DNA of 64,000 bases from Sphingomicrobium lutaoense (GTDB lineage Bacteria; Pseudomonadota; Alphaproteobacteria; Sphingomonadales; Sphingomonadaceae). The notes beneath the pieces were generated by a model that was not told where the DNA came from, did no database searches, and saw only the letters and a program-made list of their open reading frames with translations. Position 1 is the stretch's first letter. Each line of letters opens with the position of its first letter. Shown piece after piece: positions 51,072-61,646 of the stretch. The stretch is taken from the NCBI RefSeq assembly GCF_014195685.1, contig NZ_JACICF010000001.1:1249317-1313316 (forward strand). The letters run 5' to 3'. Position numbers and translations under genes: made by a program.

Positions 51072-51751
51072 GCCTCTTCCTCGCGGCCCTTGAAGCCCTG
51101 GGCCACGACATACCATTCGCTCGAACCCTTGCGGCTGGCCGGTGGCTTGGCATGCTTCACGGTGCGGAAATGGCGCTTCAGTTCGGCGACCAGATGGTTG
51201 TCGGCACCGCCTGCCAGCACCTTGGCGACATAGGCGCCGCCGGGGCGCAAGACCTCGGTGGCGAAGAGCAGGCCTGCCTCGACCAGCCCCATGGTGCGCA
51301 GATGATCGGTCTGGGCATGGCCGACCGTATTCGCCGCCATGTCGGACAGGACGAGATCGGCGGGACCGCCGAGCGCTTCGCGCAAGCGGCCGGGGGCGGC
51401 ATCGTCCATGAAATCCATCTGCAGGATCTCGACCCCGTCGATCGGATCGGTTTCGAGAAGGTCGATGCCCGCGACGCGCGCCTTGGGCGCCTTCTGGCGG
51501 ACGACCTGTGCCCAGCCGCCGGGCGCGATGCCGAGATCGACCACGCCCTCGACGCCCTTCAGGAGCCCGAAGCGTTCGTCGAGCTCGATGAGCTTGTAGG
51601 CCGCGCGGCTGCGATAGCCCTCGGCCTTGGCCTTCTTCACATAAGGATCGTTGAGCTGGCGCTGGAGCCAGCGGGTCGAGGATGCGCTGCGCTTGCGCGC
51701 CGTGCGGACGCGCTCCTTGCCGCCCTTGCCGCCACGCCCGCCCCTGCTCAC
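51068..51751 (-). CDS. rlmE: 23S rRNA (uridine-2'-O)-methyltransferase RlmE
   Basis: 227 residues from a GTG overlapping the ppx TGA (GTGA). After a Gly/Arg-rich start come DPYVKKAKAEGYRSRAAYKL (catalytic Lys), VVDLGIAPGGWAQVV (SAM motif), LVLSDMAANTVGH (catalytic Asp), YVAKVLAGGAD and SSEWYVVAQGF (Lys, Glu): the K-D-K-E set of RlmE/FtsJ. It methylates U2552 of 23S rRNA late in 50S assembly. A longer frame through it from upstream is not coding. Confidence 0.93.
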   Translation of the reverse strand: MSRGGRGGKGGKERVRTARKRSASSTRWLQRQLNDPYVKKAKAEGYRSRAAYKLIELDERFGLLKGVEGVVDLGIAPGGWAQVVRQKAPKARVAGIDLLETDPIDGVEILQMDFMDDAAPGRLREALGGPADLVLSDMAANTVGHAQTDHLRTMGLVEAGLLFATEVLRPGGAYVAKVLAGGADNHLVAELKRHFRTVKHAKPPASRKGSSEWYVVAQGFKGREEEA

Positions 51752-52788
51752 AGCCGGTACCCGTCGCGGGCCATCAGCGAGCGCAATATGCCTTCGCGGA
51801 TGCCGCGGTCGGCGATGCCCAATTCGGCGGCAGGCCAGATGTCGAGAATGGCTTCGAGGATGGCGCAGCCTGCGACCACAAGGTCCGCGCGCTCCTCCCC
51901 GATGCAGGGCAAGGCGGCGCGGCCCGTAAAATCCAGTTCGCTGATGAGGGTCGAGATCTCGCGCATCGCGCCGATGGGCACGTGCAGCCCATCGACCGCG
52001 CGGCGATCGTAGCTGGGAAGCGCGAGATAGACCGAAGCCAAGGTGGTGACCGTTCCCGAGGTGCCGAGGAGGCGGATGTCCTCGCGGTCGCGGGGCAGCC
52101 ATTCGGCGAAGCGCGAGAAGCCGCGCCGCGCCCGTTCGCGCATCCGCGCATAGGCGGCGGTGCGGTCCGGGCCTTCGAGGGCCTCGCGCCCTTCGCTTTC
52201 GGTGAGCGAGACCACGCCCCAGGGCGCGCTCCACCAGGCGCGGATCTTGGGCTCGTCGCCATCGGGCTCGACCAGCACCAGTTCGGTCGAACCGCCGCCG
52301 ATGTCGAAGATGACCGCCGGTCCCTCGCCCGGCCCCAGGAGCTTGTGACAGCCGAGCACGGCGAGCCGCGCTTCTTCCTGGGGCGGGATGATGTCGAGCG
52401 CGATGCCCGTTTCGCGGCGCACCCGTTCGATGAAATCGCGCCCGTTGGCGGCGCGGCGGCACGCCTCGGTCGCGACCGAGCGGGCGATGCTGACCTTGCG
52501 ACGCTTGAGTTTCTGCGCGCAGATGCCGAGCGCGGCGACCGCGCGGTCCATCGCCTGGTCGGACAGGCGGCCGCTGCTGGTCAGCCCCTCGCCCAGCCGG
52601 ACGATCCGCGAAAAGGCGTCGATGACGGTGAAGCCCTCGCCATTGGGCCGTGCAATGAGCAGGCGGCAATTGTTGGTGCCCAGATCGAGCGCGCCATAGC
52701 TGCGCTCATAAGGCCGCTTTTGCGGGATATTCCGAGGGCGGCGCCGCGGCGCGCGCGGCCTTGGTGACGGGCTGGCGTCCTGCGCCAT
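51748..52788 (-). CDS. ppx: Exopolyphosphatase / guanosine pentaphosphate phosphatase family (Ppx/GppA)
   Basis: 346 residues. After a basic Pro/Arg-rich N-terminus (about 1-25), the actin-like ATPase fold shows YGALDLGTNNCRLLIARP (phosphate 1), ARSVATEACRRAANG, the second phosphate loop in IFDIGGGSTELVLVE, and LLGTSGTVTTLASVYLAL. The C-terminal HD-like domain of E. coli Ppx is missing, so this is the short single-module form. It hydrolyses polyphosphate or pppGpp. Coupled to rlmE, an arrangement known in alphaproteobacteria. Confidence 0.9.
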   Translation of the reverse strand: MAQDASPSPRPRAPRRRPRNIPQKRPYERSYGALDLGTNNCRLLIARPNGEGFTVIDAFSRIVRLGEGLTSSGRLSDQAMDRAVAALGICAQKLKRRKVSIARSVATEACRRAANGRDFIERVRRETGIALDIIPPQEEARLAVLGCHKLLGPGEGPAVIFDIGGGSTELVLVEPDGDEPKIRAWWSAPWGVVSLTESEGREALEGPDRTAAYARMRERARRGFSRFAEWLPRDREDIRLLGTSGTVTTLASVYLALPSYDRRAVDGLHVPIGAMREISTLISELDFTGRAALPCIGEERADLVVAGCAILEAILDIWPAAELGIADRGIREGILRSLMARDGYRL

Positions 52789-52941
52789 GACTTATTCCAA
52801 TCAAAACTGCACCATCGCCGGAATCATCGGTGGCGACGGCTGACCTGCGGACGTTTTACGCTGATTTCGGGCTTTGAGGCAACCAAGGGCCGATCAGGCG
52901 TTGACAGCCGCCCGCCGTCTTCCTATCTGCGCGCCCGGCGT

Positions 52942-53015
52942 TGCCCCATCGTCTAATGGTAAGACTACGGACTCTGAATCCGTCAATCGAGGTTCGAATC
53001 CTCGTGGGGCATCCA
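52942..53015 (+). tRNA. tRNA-Gln (anticodon CTG)
   Basis: 74 nt with encoded CCA. Acceptor TGCCCCA / TGGGGCA, anticodon stem ACGGA / TCCGT with loop CTCTGAA (anticodon CTG), T-arm GAGGTTCGAATCCTC. It stands alone between ppx and the copper ATPase gene. Confidence 0.95.
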
Positions 53016-53129
53016 CTTCCAATCATCGCAATCCACTGCAGAGCGTGCCGGGCCTGAGAGGTTCGGCTGGCCGCTGTTCACCGTGAAAACGGGACGTGCG
53101 GACCGCTTCTGCCGATAACTGGAGTTCTG

Positions 53130-53180
53130 TTCCGCCGGCCGGAAATCATTGACTCGAGTGAAATTCGGGGCCGAGAATAT
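53130..53180 (+). promoter_or_regulatory. Possible metal-responsive promoter of the copper ATPase
   Basis: A TTCCG-N5-CGGAA dyad (53130-53144) is followed by TTGACT (53149-53154) and GAATAT (53175-53180) with a 20-bp spacer. Long 19-20 bp spacers are typical of MerR/CueR-controlled promoters, but the spacer shows only a weak CTCG/CGAG dyad. The rest of 53016-53274 shows nothing else. Confidence 0.35.
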
Positions 53181-53274
53181 CCGAGTGAACTGTAATCCTA
53201 TGCCGTAAGGAGTAGGAGAAGCGCGCGCGTCGGTTCTGCGGAGGGGATGCGCGCGGGGCGGAAAGGGTGTCGAT

Positions 53275-55596
53275 ATGAACGACCTTCCGGGCGCAGCTGC
53301 CAAGGCCGAAGCCGTGGATCCGGTGTGCGGCATGACCGTCGATCCTGCCGACAGCCTGCACCATGTCCATGACGGCACCCGCTATCATTTCTGTTCGGCC
53401 AATTGTCATGACAAGTTCCGCGCCGATCCCGAGCGCTATCTGGGCGATGCGGAGTCCGACAGCGAGCATGTTCCCGAAGGCACGATCTACACCTGTCCGA
53501 TGCATCCCCAGATCCGGCAGGTCGGGCCCGGCAGCTGTCCGATCTGCGGAATGGCGCTCGAGCCGGAAATGGTCAGCCTCGACATGGGGCCCGATCCCGA
53601 ACTGATCGACATGCGGCGGCGCTTCTGGGTGAGCGCGATCCTCACGCTGCCGCTGTTCGTCTATGCGATGGGCGACATGATCCCGGGACAGCCCTTTGCC
53701 GAGCTGGTCGAGCCGGCCTGGGCACAGTGGCTGCAACTGATCCTGGCGACGCCGGTGGTCCTCTGGGGTGCGTGGCCCTTCTTCGTGCGTGCCGTGCAGT
53801 CGATCCGCACGATGAACCTCAACATGTTCACATTGATCGGGATCGGAGTGGCGATTGCCTATGCCTTCAGCGTGGTCGCAACGCTGGCCCCGCAGCTGTT
53901 CCCGCCCGGCTTCCAGGACCATAGCGGGCGCGTGGGCGTCTATTTCGAGGCGGCCGCGGTGATCACTACGCTCGTCCTCTTGGGACAGGTACTCGAACTC
54001 AAGGCACGGGGCGCGACCTCGGGAGCGTTGCGCGCGCTCCTCGAACTGGCGCCGCCCACCGCGCTCAAGCTGTTTCCGGGCGGCGAGGAGCGCGAAGTGC
54101 CTCTCGATGAGGTGGTATCGGGCGACCGGCTCCGCGTGCGACCGGGCGACAAGGTACCCGTCGACGGCCTCGTCGAGGACGGGGTTAGCAGCGTCGATGA
54201 ATCCATGCTCACGGGCGAACCGGTGCCGGTGAGGAAGGAAGCAGGCGATGCCGTGACCGGCGCGACGGTCAATGGCACCGGCAGCTTCATCATGCGCGCC
54301 GACAAGGTCGGCAAGGACACGATGCTGTCCAAGATCGTGCAGATGGTCGCCGAAGCGCAGCGCAGCCGGGCGCCGATCCAGCGGCTCGCCGACCAGGTGG
54401 CGGGAATATTCGTTCCCGCCGTGGTGCTGATCGCCATCGCCAGCTTCATCGTCTGGGCGATGTTCGGGCCCGCGCCCGCCCTCGCCTACGGCCTCGTCAA
54501 TGCAGTCGCGGTACTCATTATTGCCTGCCCCTGCGCCTTGGGACTGGCGACGCCCATGTCGATCATGACGGGCACCGGCAAGGGCGCGCAGCATGGCATC
54601 CTCGTCAAGAATGCCGAAGCGCTCGAGACCTTCGAGAAGATCGACACGCTAATCGTCGACAAGACCGGAACACTGACCGAGGGGCGTCCGAAGCTGGTGC
54701 AGGTGAAGGCGGTCGAGGGGCAGGACGAGGACGTGCTTCTGCGCCTCGCTGCGGCGACCGAGATGAGCAGCGAGCATCCGCTGGCCGAGGCAATCGTGCG
54801 CGGGGCGCGCGATCGGGCGCTGAGCTTCAGCGCGGCGGGCGAATTTCAGTCGGTGACGGGCAAGGGTGCCGAAGCCACGGTCGACGGTAATCGCGTCGCC
54901 ATCGGCAACGAGAAGATGATGGAAGCGCATGGCGGTCTCGACCCCGATCTCGCGATCCATGCCGCCAAGGGCCGGAGCGAAGGCCAGACCGTGATGTTCG
55001 TAGCGGTCGACGGCCGTCCCGCAGGCATTATCGGGGTTGCCGACCCGGTGAAGCCCACCAGCGCCGAAGCGATCGAGAAGCTGCACCAAGCCTCGATCAA
55101 GGTCGTGATGCTGACCGGCGACAGCGAGGGCACCGCGCGGGCGGTCGCGCGGCAGGTAGGGATCGACGAAGTGCATGCCAATGTCTCGCCCGAGGACAAG
55201 CAGCGGATCGTCGAAAAATTGAAGGCCGAGGGACGGCGCGTGGCAATGGCGGGTGACGGTATCAACGATGCCCCTGCGCTGGCCGCCGCCGACGTGGGCG
55301 TGGCGATGGGCACCGGCACCGACGTGGCGATCGAAAGTGCGGGAATGACGCTGGTGAAGGGAGACCTGGCGGGACTGGCGCAAGCGCACCGGCTCAGTCG
55401 CGCGACGATGCGCAACATCCGCCAGAACCTGTTTTTCGCTTTTGTCTATAATGCGGCGGGCGTGCCGGTCGCGGCAGGGGTGCTCTATCCCTGGCTGGGG
55501 ATATTGCTCAGCCCCATGATCGCGGCCGCGGCGATGAGCCTGTCATCGGTATCGGTGATCGCCAATTCGCTGCGGCTGCGATCGCTGGACCTCTAG
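53275..55596 (+). CDS. Copper-type P1B-ATPase with YHS and HMBD N-terminal domains
   Basis: 773 residues. N-terminal YHS domain (about 14-56: [23 protein letters not shown]), then a heavy-metal-binding domain (about 70-98: [20 protein letters not shown]), then the ATPase: TGEPVPV, membrane metal site [11 protein letters not shown], phosphorylation site [19 protein letters not shown] and [17 protein letters not shown]. Helix 7/8 residues [11 protein letters not shown] and [13 protein letters not shown] fit Cu(I). It exports copper from the cytoplasm, or feeds cuproenzymes. No cueR or copper chaperone is adjacent. GAAAGGG precedes the ATG. Confidence 0.92.
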   Translation: MNDLPGAAAKAEAVDPVCGMTVDPADSLHHVHDGTRYHFCSANCHDKFRADPERYLGDAESDSEHVPEGTIYTCPMHPQIRQVGPGSCPICGMALEPEMVSLDMGPDPELIDMRRRFWVSAILTLPLFVYAMGDMIPGQPFAELVEPAWAQWLQLILATPVVLWGAWPFFVRAVQSIRTMNLNMFTLIGIGVAIAYAFSVVATLAPQLFPPGFQDHSGRVGVYFEAAAVITTLVLLGQVLELKARGATSGALRALLELAPPTALKLFPGGEEREVPLDEVVSGDRLRVRPGDKVPVDGLVEDGVSSVDESMLTGEPVPVRKEAGDAVTGATVNGTGSFIMRADKVGKDTMLSKIVQMVAEAQRSRAPIQRLADQVAGIFVPAVVLIAIASFIVWAMFGPAPALAYGLVNAVAVLIIACPCALGLATPMSIMTGTGKGAQHGILVKNAEALETFEKIDTLIVDKTGTLTEGRPKLVQVKAVEGQDEDVLLRLAAATEMSSEHPLAEAIVRGARDRALSFSAAGEFQSVTGKGAEATVDGNRVAIGNEKMMEAHGGLDPDLAIHAAKGRSEGQTVMFVAVDGRPAGIIGVADPVKPTSAEAIEKLHQASIKVVMLTGDSEGTARAVARQVGIDEVHANVSPEDKQRIVEKLKAEGRRVAMAGDGINDAPALAAADVGVAMGTGTDVAIESAGMTLVKGDLAGLAQAHRLSRATMRNIRQNLFFAFVYNAAGVPVAAGVLYPWLGILLSPMIAAAAMSLSSVSVIANSLRLRSLDL

Positions 55597-55629
55597 AAAG
55601 CCATCCAGCCGATCGCAGCGCGCGAAAAA

Positions 55630-56226
55630 TCAGGCGCGGTAGAAGATATGGACGCCAACCTTGGCGACCTTGCTGAGGCGTTTGCCCCAGCTGGGCGCGA
55701 CATAATCGGCATGATACCAGAGCACGTCCGAGGGGACGATTTCATGGGCATCGTCCATCGCGATGCGCGCAACCGCCTTGGCGGTTTCCCAGGCCTTGTT
55801 CTCGGTGATGCGCGGGAAGCGGCGGTTCTGCACGAAGCTGAACTGCGCGCGCTGTTTCACGACGTCGCACCAGCTCGAGGGATATTTGTTCGAGGCCGCG
55901 CGGTTGAGGACCACGTCCGCCACCGCCAGCTGGCCTTCGAGACTTTCGCCCCGGGCTTCGAAATAGACCGCATTGGCAAGGCAGCGACCTTCTTCGTCGA
56001 GCTTTTCGCCGGTCTTATATTCTTCGACAAGTTCCGGAAGGGTCGCGGGCTGTTCGTCTTCGAGGCTTTCCTCGATGATTTCTTCGGCAATTTCCTGCCG
56101 GTCGAACATGGCCTGGACCATCGGAATATTCTGCATCGTCTGCGCCATCGCCCCGCTTTCCCCCGCGGTCACGGCAAACATGGCTGCGACTGCCGGCACG
56201 AGGCCAGCACCCCAAAATCGTTTCAA
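55630..56226 (-). CDS. SleB-like cell wall hydrolase (Hydrolase_2)
   Basis: 198 residues with a signal peptide (MKRFWGAGLVPAVAAMFAVT). An acidic stretch (about 45-75) precedes the catalytic domain: CLANAVYFEARGESLEGQLA (active glutamate in the EARGES), VADVVLNRAASNKYPSSWCD, AHEIVPSDVLWYHADYV. SleB-type enzymes are lytic transglycosylases; sphingomonad copies are non-spore enzymes for general wall turnover. It is convergent with the copper ATPase and preceded by a 325-bp gap. Confidence 0.87.
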   Translation of the reverse strand: MKRFWGAGLVPAVAAMFAVTAGESGAMAQTMQNIPMVQAMFDRQEIAEEIIEESLEDEQPATLPELVEEYKTGEKLDEEGRCLANAVYFEARGESLEGQLAVADVVLNRAASNKYPSSWCDVVKQRAQFSFVQNRRFPRITENKAWETAKAVARIAMDDAHEIVPSDVLWYHADYVAPSWGKRLSKVAKVGVHIFYRA

Positions 56227-56551
56227 TTTTCGCTCTAAACTGTGCGGCCAGTCTTCCCGACGCCTGAGGAACCCTCCCGGTCCGTAGGCGGCGTCGATCG
56301 GAACTTTCCGTCTCGCCCTCGGCTATCGTCACCCTCCACGGGACGGATAGCCACTCGCTCTTTCCTGTTGCGACCCAATATAGAGTTCGCCGATGAACGC
56401 AAGTTTTACATATGACCAGCCGTTCTCGATTTGAGACGAACTGTGCAACTCTTTGATTTTAAAGTGTTTTTGTCGCTGGTTTGGGGCGCTTCATCGACGC
56501 CCCGTTTTTCGCGACAGACATGGCGGGACCCGTCCGGGCCCCGCCATTGCC
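56227..56551. other. Intergenic region between typA and the SleB-like gene
   Basis: No confident protein gene. It holds a hairpin GGCTATC...GATAGCC (56321-56352), a TATAGA/TCTATA element (56379-56384), an AT-rich run and a rightward terminator-like hairpin (56483-56509). Two tiny frames (13 codons at 56393, 14 codons at 56412) start and stop in it but are unsupported. Confidence 0.55.
56483..56509 (+). terminator. Orphan rightward rho-independent terminator
   Basis: GGGGCG (56483-56488), a 9-nt loop, CGCCCC (56498-56503), then G and T5. It points right, yet no rightward gene lies upstream within 880 bp, so it may end a small RNA. On the other strand it has no U-tract. Confidence 0.65.
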
Positions 56552-58369
56552 TCATGCGTCCTCGAGTTTGCGGGCCGCTTTCTTGCGCTCGTGGGGGCAC
56601 AGGTGCCGCTTGCGGATGCGGATCGACTTGGGCGTCACCTCGACCAGTTCATCGTCCTGGATATAGGCGATCGCCTGTTCGAGCGTCATCTTGCGCGGCG
56701 GAGTGAGACGGATGCCTTCATCCTTGCCCGACGAACGGAAGTTGGTGAGCTGCTTGGACTTCTGGGCATTGACCTCGAGGTCCTGCGGCTTGGCATTCTC
56801 GCCGATCACCATGCCCTGGTAGAGGGCATCGCCGGGCGAGATGAACAGCGTGCCGCGATCTTCGAGCGCGTTGAGCGCATAGGCGATCGCCTGGCCCTTA
56901 TCCATCGAGATGAGAACGCCGTTCTGGCGGCCGCTGATCTTGCCCTTGTAGGGGCCATATTTCTCGAACACGCGGTTCATGATGCCCGTGCCGCGCGTGT
57001 CGGACAGGAATTCGCCATGATAGCCGATGAGACCGCGCGAGGGGGCGCTGAAGGTAAGACGGGTCTTGCCGCCGCCCGAGGGGCGCATGTCGAGCATCTC
57101 GGCCTTGCGGAGCGCCATCTTCTCGACGACGGTGCCCGAGAATTCGTCATCGACGTCGACGACCACGGTTTCATAGGGCTCCTCGCGGCCTTCGGGGCCT
57201 TCGCGGAAGAGAACGCGCGGACGCGAGATCGACAGTTCGAAGCCTTCGCGGCGCATATTCTCGATGAGCACGCCGAGCTGCAGTTCGCCCCGGCCCGCCA
57301 CTTCGAAGGCGTCGCGTTCGGCGCTTTCCGAAACGCGGATCGCCACATTGGTCTCGGCTTCACGCTCGAGGCGGTCGCGGATCACGCGGCTCTGCACCTT
57401 GTCGCCATCCTGGCCCGCATAGGGGCTGTCGTTAACGGCGAAGGTCATGCTGAGCGTGGGCGGATCGATTTCGCGCGCGGGCAGCGGTTCCTTGATGCCC
57501 GGTTCGCCAATGGTGTTCGAGACGGTGGCGTTGATCATCCCCGCGATGGCGACGATCTGGCCTGCCTTGGCTTCCTCGACGGGAACGCGCTCGAGGCCTT
57601 CGAAAGCGAACAGCTTGGTGCAGCGCGCGTCCTCGACCTTGTTACCGTTGACGTCGAGCGCGCGAATGGGATCGCCGACCTTGAGCGTGCCGCTTTCGAT
57701 ACGGCCGGTCAGGATACGGCCGAGGAAATTGTCGCGGTCGAGCAGAGTGGCGAGCATCTTGAACTCACCCGTCTCATCGAGACCCGGCGCAGGCACATGG
57801 CCGACGATGGTTTCGAACAGCGGCGTCAGGTCGCCTTCGCGCACATCGTCGGTGCGCCCGGCATAACCCGAGCGGCCCGAAGCGTAGAGCACGGGGAAAT
57901 CGAGCTGTTCATCGCTCGCGTCGAGATTGAGGAAGAGTTCGAACACTTCGTCGAGCACTTCGGATGCGCGTGCGTCGGGCCGGTCGATCTTGTTGACCAC
58001 GACGATGGGCTTGAGACCGAGGCCGAGCGCCTTGCCGGTGACGAACTTGGTCTGCGGCATCGGGCCTTCGGCGGCATCGACGAGAAGGATGACCCCGTCG
58101 ACCATCGAGAGGATGCGCTCCACCTCGGCGCCGAAGTCGGCGTGACCCGGCGTATCGACGATGTTGATGCGCGTGCCCTGCCATTCGACCGACGTGCACT
58201 TGGCGAGAATGGTGATCCCGCGCTCCTTTTCGAGTTCGTTCGAATCCATGGCCCGTTCCTCGACGCGCTGATTGTCGCGGAAGGTGCCGGATTGGCGGAA
58301 AAGCTGGTCGACGAGCGTGGTCTTGCCATGATCGACGTGGGCGATGATCGCCACGTTGCGAAGGTTCAT
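56552..58369 (-). CDS. typA: Translational GTPase TypA/BipA
   Basis: 605 residues: GTPase motifs [18 protein letters not shown] (P-loop), [18 protein letters not shown] and [10 protein letters not shown], then the OB, EF-G domain III/V-like parts and the BipA-specific C-terminus ([32 protein letters not shown]). It helps 50S assembly and stress or cold growth. The ATG at 58369 fits the family; a longer frame reading through from upstream genes is an artefact. Confidence 0.96.
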   Translation of the reverse strand: MNLRNVAIIAHVDHGKTTLVDQLFRQSGTFRDNQRVEERAMDSNELEKERGITILAKCTSVEWQGTRINIVDTPGHADFGAEVERILSMVDGVILLVDAAEGPMPQTKFVTGKALGLGLKPIVVVNKIDRPDARASEVLDEVFELFLNLDASDEQLDFPVLYASGRSGYAGRTDDVREGDLTPLFETIVGHVPAPGLDETGEFKMLATLLDRDNFLGRILTGRIESGTLKVGDPIRALDVNGNKVEDARCTKLFAFEGLERVPVEEAKAGQIVAIAGMINATVSNTIGEPGIKEPLPAREIDPPTLSMTFAVNDSPYAGQDGDKVQSRVIRDRLEREAETNVAIRVSESAERDAFEVAGRGELQLGVLIENMRREGFELSISRPRVLFREGPEGREEPYETVVVDVDDEFSGTVVEKMALRKAEMLDMRPSGGGKTRLTFSAPSRGLIGYHGEFLSDTRGTGIMNRVFEKYGPYKGKISGRQNGVLISMDKGQAIAYALNALEDRGTLFISPGDALYQGMVIGENAKPQDLEVNAQKSKQLTNFRSSGKDEGIRLTPPRKMTLEQAIAYIQDDELVEVTPKSIRIRKRHLCPHERKKAARKLEDA

Positions 58370-58469
58370 AATCTGTATCCGTCTGGGAATGTGGCCGCCC
58401 CATAGGGCAAGCTGCGCGATGCTGCAATGCAGCGTGAATGGGGCAGCAGTAAGGCGAACGTGCTGGGCG

Positions 58470-58880
58470 TCAGGCCATGCGTTCGAGGATTTCGACCGCC
58501 CGTTCGATGGCGCGCAGCTCGGATTGCGCCAGCCGTGACAGGCGCGCGGCCAGCGGCCCGGCGTTGGTTGCCCCCTGCTGTAGGGCAAGGCGGCCCTGCT
58601 CGGTAAGGCGAAGCTGTAGGCGGCGGCGGTTCTCGGGATCCTGTCGGCGATCGACGAGGCCCGCCTGCACCGCCATTTCGACCGCGCGGCTGAGAGCCGG
58701 TGCGCCGCGATCGGTGGCTTCGGCGATCTCGCCCAACGTGGCGGGTTCGGCGCGACCGATGGCGCCAAGCATGGCACGCTGCTGCCGTGCGGCGCGATCA
58801 TCGTCGCGCCCGAGATCGATCTCGTCGATGAGCGCGCCCAGGCGATGCGCCAGCGCATCAGGTGTTGCCGTTCCCCACAT
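58470..58880 (-). CDS. MarR-family transcriptional regulator
   Basis: 136 residues. A winged-helix core: ARQQRAMLGAIGRAEPATLG, EIAEATDRGAPALSRAVEMA (recognition helix) and LVDRRQDPENRRRLQLRLTE (wing). It probably controls the neighbouring cytochrome b561 gene or itself; no operator is evident. Effector unknown. 100 bp upstream of typA on the same strand, so it could read into typA. Confidence 0.85.
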   Translation of the reverse strand: MWGTATPDALAHRLGALIDEIDLGRDDDRAARQQRAMLGAIGRAEPATLGEIAEATDRGAPALSRAVEMAVQAGLVDRRQDPENRRRLQLRLTEQGRLALQQGATNAGPLAARLSRLAQSELRAIERAVEILERMA

Positions 58881-58938
58881 TGTTTCAGGCTAGCAACTAT
58901 TTTTGGCAGCGCAAGCTTGCAGCGCGCAAACCAGTCGC

Positions 58939-59469
58939 TCAGCGGGCGGGCCACATCCTTCCGGCCGCCGCGGTGCGCCGCCCGTGGTGATAGAGTGCCG
59001 CTAGCACATGGACGACCAGCAGCACCGCGAACAGCCAGACGATATATTCGTGGATCGTGCCGCTGATGTCGGAGAGACCTTCGCTCACGCCCGGGATCAG
59101 CGGGAATTGCACGCCGAAGACGAGATCGGTCATGCCGCCGTCGGGGCTGATCTTGATGAGGCCGGTGAGCGGGATGAACAGGATGAAGAAATAGAGAAGG
59201 GTATGGCTGGTGCGCGCAAGGAGCTTTTCGGGCGCGGGCAGTCCGGCGGGCAAGGCCGGCGGCGGTGCCATGAAGCGGGTCGCGACGCGCAGCAGCGCCA
59301 CGAGGAGGAGAAGAATACCGAGCGACTTGTGCCACAGGAACTGCTCGGCGCGCTCGGGCGTGCCCTTCTCGTAGAATTGGTGGAACATGTAGCCCGTATA
59401 GAGAAGGGCCAGCACCAGGATGGCGGAAAGCCAGTGGAAAAATGCCGCCAGGGCCGAATATCTCTGCAT
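58939..59469 (-). CDS. Cytochrome b561 family membrane protein
   Basis: 176 residues with four transmembrane helices (about 8-26, 47-66, 88-108, 142-162). Heme-ligand histidines are in FFHWLSAIL, FLWHKSLG, TSHTLLYF and VVHVLAALYHH. The family holds two b hemes and moves electrons between quinone and periplasmic acceptors, e.g. superoxide in E. coli CybB; here the partner is unknown. Leftward, 58 bp before marR. Confidence 0.9.
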   Translation of the reverse strand: MQRYSALAAFFHWLSAILVLALLYTGYMFHQFYEKGTPERAEQFLWHKSLGILLLLVALLRVATRFMAPPPALPAGLPAPEKLLARTSHTLLYFFILFIPLTGLIKISPDGGMTDLVFGVQFPLIPGVSEGLSDISGTIHEYIVWLFAVLLVVHVLAALYHHGRRTAAAGRMWPAR

Positions 59470-59527
59470 TGACTACGCCTCCGCCACGATGATCGAGCGG
59501 CACACAAACATAAAGCGGCACCAGTGG

Positions 59528-59566
59528 AAAGCCCCTCTTCGCGCCGAACGGCGGAAGAGGGGCTTT
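59528..59566. terminator. Terminator of the acyl-CoA operon
   Basis: AAAGCCCCTCTTC pairs with GAAGAGGGGCTTTT around a 13-nt loop, with A and T tracts on both sides. It separates the fadJ-like gene from cytochrome b561. Confidence 0.88.
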
Positions 59567-59575
59567 TCTGTCCTG

Positions 59576-61630
59576 CTAGCGGGTGAACTTCTCGCCCTTT
59601 TCGGCCTTGTCGAGGAGCAGTTCGGAAAAGCTCCAGTCGTCGCCAAGCCGTTCTTCCTGTCGCTTCAGGCCATCGACGATCTTGTCGAGGCCTTCCGAAT
59701 CCGCCCAATACATCGGGCCGCCGCGATAGACCGGCCATCCATAGCCATAGACCCACACCACATCGATATCCGACGCGCGCTGCGCTTTGCCTTCCTCGAG
59801 GATCTTCGCGCCTTCGTTGACCATGGTGTAGAGCGTTCGCTCGACAATTTCCTGGTCGGAAATCTCGCGTTTCTCGACGCCCTTCCTGGCAGCGAATTCG
59901 TCGATGATGCTCTGCACCTTGCCGCTGGGCGAGGGTCGGCGGTTCTCGTCATAATCGTAGAAGCCCGCGCCTTTCTTCTGGCCCCAGCGGTCGATCGCGC
60001 AGAGCGCGTCGCGAATGCTTTCGATCCGTTCGGGGTCGCGGTGCCAGCCGATGTCCACGCCCGCGAGATCGGCCATCTGGAACGGCCCCATGGGCATGCC
60101 GAATTCGACATGAACCTTGTCGATCTGCTGGGGGGTCGCGCCTTCCAGAAGCAATTGTTCGGCCTGCTTCTGGCGCGGAATGAGCATGCGGTTGCCGATG
60201 AAGCCGTAGCAGACGCCCGCGACCACCGCGACCTTTCGGATCTTTTTCGCCAGCGCCATCGCGGTGACCAGCACATCGTCCGCGGTCCTGTCACCGCGCA
60301 CCACTTCGAGAAGCTTCATGATGTTGGCGGGCGAGAAGAAATGGAGGCCCACCACGTCCCCGGGCCGATCGGTGACCGACGCGATCTCGTTGATGTCGAG
60401 ATAGGAAGTGTTGGAGGCGAGGATCGCGCCCTTTTTCGCAATTTTGTCGAGACGCGAGAAAATCTCCTTCTTCACGTCCATATTCTCATAGACCGCTTCG
60501 ATGATGAGGTCGCATTCGGACAATTTGTCGAAATCGAGCGTGGGATCGAGAAGGCCCATCGCCTGTTCGACCTGCTCTTCGGTCATGCGTCCTTTCTTCG
60601 CGGTCGACTGGTAATTCTTCTGCATCACCGCGGTGCCGCGATCGAGCGCTTCCTGGTTCATCTCGACGATGGTCACCGGAATGCCCGCCGAAAGGAAGTT
60701 CATCGAGATGCCGCCGCCCATCGTGCCCGCGCCGATGACGCCGACACGGCTGATCTCGCGCGGAGTTACATCCTCGCCGACGCCTTCGATCTTGGCGGCC
60801 TTGCGCTCGGCGAAGAAGAAATATTGGCGTGCCCTCGCTTGCTCTCCGCTCATCAGTTCCATGAACTTCATGCGCTCGATCTTCACGCCCTCTTCATAGG
60901 GCTTCTCGGTCGCGGTGCGGATGCATTCGAGGTTGGCCTGAGGCGCGACATCGCCGCGGAAGAGCTTGGCATTGGCCTTTTTATATTCGTCGAACAGCGC
61001 GGGATCGACATTGCGGACCTTGTCGTCGCGTTCGGACGATTTGGGCAGCGGGCGGATATCCTTCACTTCTTCGGCATAGGCGACCGCATGCTGAACGAGA
61101 TCGCCTTCGACCAGCCGGTCGACCAGACCCGCGTCATGCGCCTTCTCGGCGCTGATCGGTTTGCCGGAGGTCGCCATCTGGAGCGCCAGTTCGACACCCG
61201 CGACGCGCGGCGCGCGCTGCGTGCCCCCCGCGCCCGGCAGCAAGCCGAGATTGACTTCGGGAAAGCCCAGCTTGGCGCTGGGCAGCGCCACGCGATAATG
61301 ACAGCCCAATGCCACTTCGCAGCCGCCGCCGAGCGCGGTGCCGTGGATCGCGGCGACGACCGGCTTGGTGCAATTCTCGATCCGGTCCACGACATCGGGA
61401 AGCCAGGGCATCACCGGCGGCTTGCCGAATTCGGTGATGTCGGCGCCCGCGAAGAAGGTGCGTCCCTTGCAGGCGATCACCACGGCATTGACCGCATCGT
61501 CCTTTTCGGCGGCCTCGATCTCGCGCACGAGGCCCTGGCGGACCGCCGCGCCCAAAGCGTTGACGGGCGGATTGTCGCTCCAGATGATGCGGATATCGCC
61601 GTGCGTTTCGGAACTGATCGGGTCGGTCAT
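59576..61630 (-). CDS. Fused enoyl-CoA hydratase / 3-hydroxyacyl-CoA dehydrogenase (FadB/FadJ-like)
   Basis: 684 residues. The crotonase half (about 1-200) has [20 protein letters not shown] and [17 protein letters not shown] (oxyanion hole and catalytic Glu). The dehydrogenase half starts near 290 with [20 protein letters not shown] (NAD) and has [31 protein letters not shown] (catalytic His) and [16 protein letters not shown]. Both steps of beta-oxidation are on one chain, as in FadB/FadJ; no thiolase is adjacent in the window. GGAGA precedes the start. Last gene of the leftward operon that begins off the right edge. Confidence 0.93.
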   Translation of the reverse strand: MTDPISSETHGDIRIIWSDNPPVNALGAAVRQGLVREIEAAEKDDAVNAVVIACKGRTFFAGADITEFGKPPVMPWLPDVVDRIENCTKPVVAAIHGTALGGGCEVALGCHYRVALPSAKLGFPEVNLGLLPGAGGTQRAPRVAGVELALQMATSGKPISAEKAHDAGLVDRLVEGDLVQHAVAYAEEVKDIRPLPKSSERDDKVRNVDPALFDEYKKANAKLFRGDVAPQANLECIRTATEKPYEEGVKIERMKFMELMSGEQARARQYFFFAERKAAKIEGVGEDVTPREISRVGVIGAGTMGGGISMNFLSAGIPVTIVEMNQEALDRGTAVMQKNYQSTAKKGRMTEEQVEQAMGLLDPTLDFDKLSECDLIIEAVYENMDVKKEIFSRLDKIAKKGAILASNTSYLDINEIASVTDRPGDVVGLHFFSPANIMKLLEVVRGDRTADDVLVTAMALAKKIRKVAVVAGVCYGFIGNRMLIPRQKQAEQLLLEGATPQQIDKVHVEFGMPMGPFQMADLAGVDIGWHRDPERIESIRDALCAIDRWGQKKGAGFYDYDENRRPSPSGKVQSIIDEFAARKGVEKREISDQEIVERTLYTMVNEGAKILEEGKAQRASDIDVVWVYGYGWPVYRGGPMYWADSEGLDKIVDGLKRQEERLGDDWSFSELLLDKAEKGEKFTR

Positions 61631-61646
61631 GGAGTGTCTCCGGTCG

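Noticed and set aside
51068-52669. A 533-codon frame that would fuse a long N-terminal part to rlmE
   Set aside because: The N-terminal part is the wrong frame of ppx; the GTG at 51751 overlapping the ppx stop gives a normal RlmE.
56393-56456. Two tiny leader-peptide frames (13 and 14 codons) in the typA-SleB gap
   Set aside because: No good ribosome site or following gene on that strand; likely chance, and the stretch is better viewed as a possible RNA.
56552-59521. A continuous leftward frame of 989 codons suggesting a fusion upstream of typA
   Set aside because: The upstream part covers cytochrome b561 and marR in a different frame from those clear genes; TypA alone has normal length from 58369.
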